NCBI RefSeq assembly: GCF_013752535.1
Contig: NZ_CP058348.1
Location: forward strand, 3,844,001 to 3,908,000
Source of the DNA: Bdellovibrio sp. KM01
Lineage (GTDB): Bacteria > Bdellovibrionota > Bdellovibrionia > Bdellovibrionales > Bdellovibrionaceae
Length of the DNA stretch: 64,000 bases
Direction: 5' to 3'
Part shown: piece after piece, positions 63,949-64,000 of the stretch
Layout of the letters: each line of letters opens with the position of its first letter
Position numbering within the stretch: the stretch's first letter is position 1
Notes under the pieces: generated by a model
Database searches by the model: none
Told to the model about the DNA's origin: nothing
Seen by the model: only the letters and a program-made list of their open reading frames with translations
Made by a program: the position numbers and the translations under genes

Positions 63949-64000
63949 TCGCAAGCCTCCCATAAAATTTCTAAATATCATTCGGTCCAACCAGAGAAAT

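Overview
The window reads as a stretch of chromosome from a Bdellovibrio-like predatory delta-proteobacterium (Bdellovibrionota). This is inferred, not proven: gene families and gene order are Gram-negative (Mla, Lol, Tat, RodZ, PilT), coding is dense with moderate G+C by eye, and there are many secreted or lipid-anchored hydrolases. Reverse transsulfuration, an acyl-CoA carboxylase and nucleoside salvage also fit a consumer of prey biomass. I see no phage, insertion sequence, CRISPR array or rRNA; the only tRNA gene is tRNA-Phe(GAA).

Layout. 1-9683 (+): one tightly packed run, tsf(partial)-pyrH-frr-uppS-cdsA-rseP-tsaB, then a MinD-like ATPase, a J-like/RodZ-type HTH protein, an RluD-family pseudouridine synthase, PgeF and an Mpg glycosylase; dps follows separately. 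10344-12711 (-): tRNA-Phe and a CBS/CGL cysteine-methionine pair. 12718-14140 (-): a minimal TadB/TadC-like pair plus a small protein. 14271-14390 (+): a 39-residue Lys-Ala 'mini-histone'. 14537-19020 (-): an MCE/Mla lipid transport operon with two ATPases, two permeases, one MCE protein and an outer-membrane-type protein. 19131-21173 (+): sucCD. 21261-27432: mostly secreted proteins, including a papain-like protease, a trypsin-like lipoprotein and an AGE-family epimerase. 27447-33410 (+): ndk, an RlmD-type methyltransferase, PilF-like TPR lipoprotein, RodZ-like protein, GT39-like glycosyltransferase and a degenerate PHP-like protein. 33385-42195: ferredoxin, DEDDh exonuclease, NadE, DUF2203, a Flp-prepilin-like protein, a TPR protein, rimO-lolA-comF and a secreted protein-glutaminase-like enzyme. 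42263-45748 (-): rplU-rpmA, then obgE-nadD/rsfS-rlmH. 45955-49209 (-): a large secreted protein of unknown role and RNase E/G. 49316-53359 (+): pilT and deoC-deoA-punA. 53499-55678 (+): two lipoproteins, one a subtilase. 55808-59413 (+): a three-gene biotin-dependent carboxylase. 59508-62204 (-): tatBC, a conserved unknown and a periplasmic binding protein. 62419-63948 (+): a lytic transglycosylase.

Most striking signal: the two ATPases of the Mla/MCE operon have complementary defects. One has Walker B Glu to Asp and H-loop His to Asn; the other has an altered signature (SYGMQ). In a heterodimer all three changes fall on the same composite nucleotide site and leave the other site canonical. 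This is the arrangement known from asymmetric heterodimeric ABC transporters, here apparently in an MCE lipid transporter that also has two distinct permeases and a co-transcribed outer-membrane candidate. Other points of interest are a secreted protein deamidase candidate, ribosomal protein L21 with a histone-H1-like tail, a NadD-RsfS fusion, an RseP with three PDZ domains, a J-domain-like protein without HPD, and a Flp-type prepilin with a serine linker and a C-terminal membrane segment.
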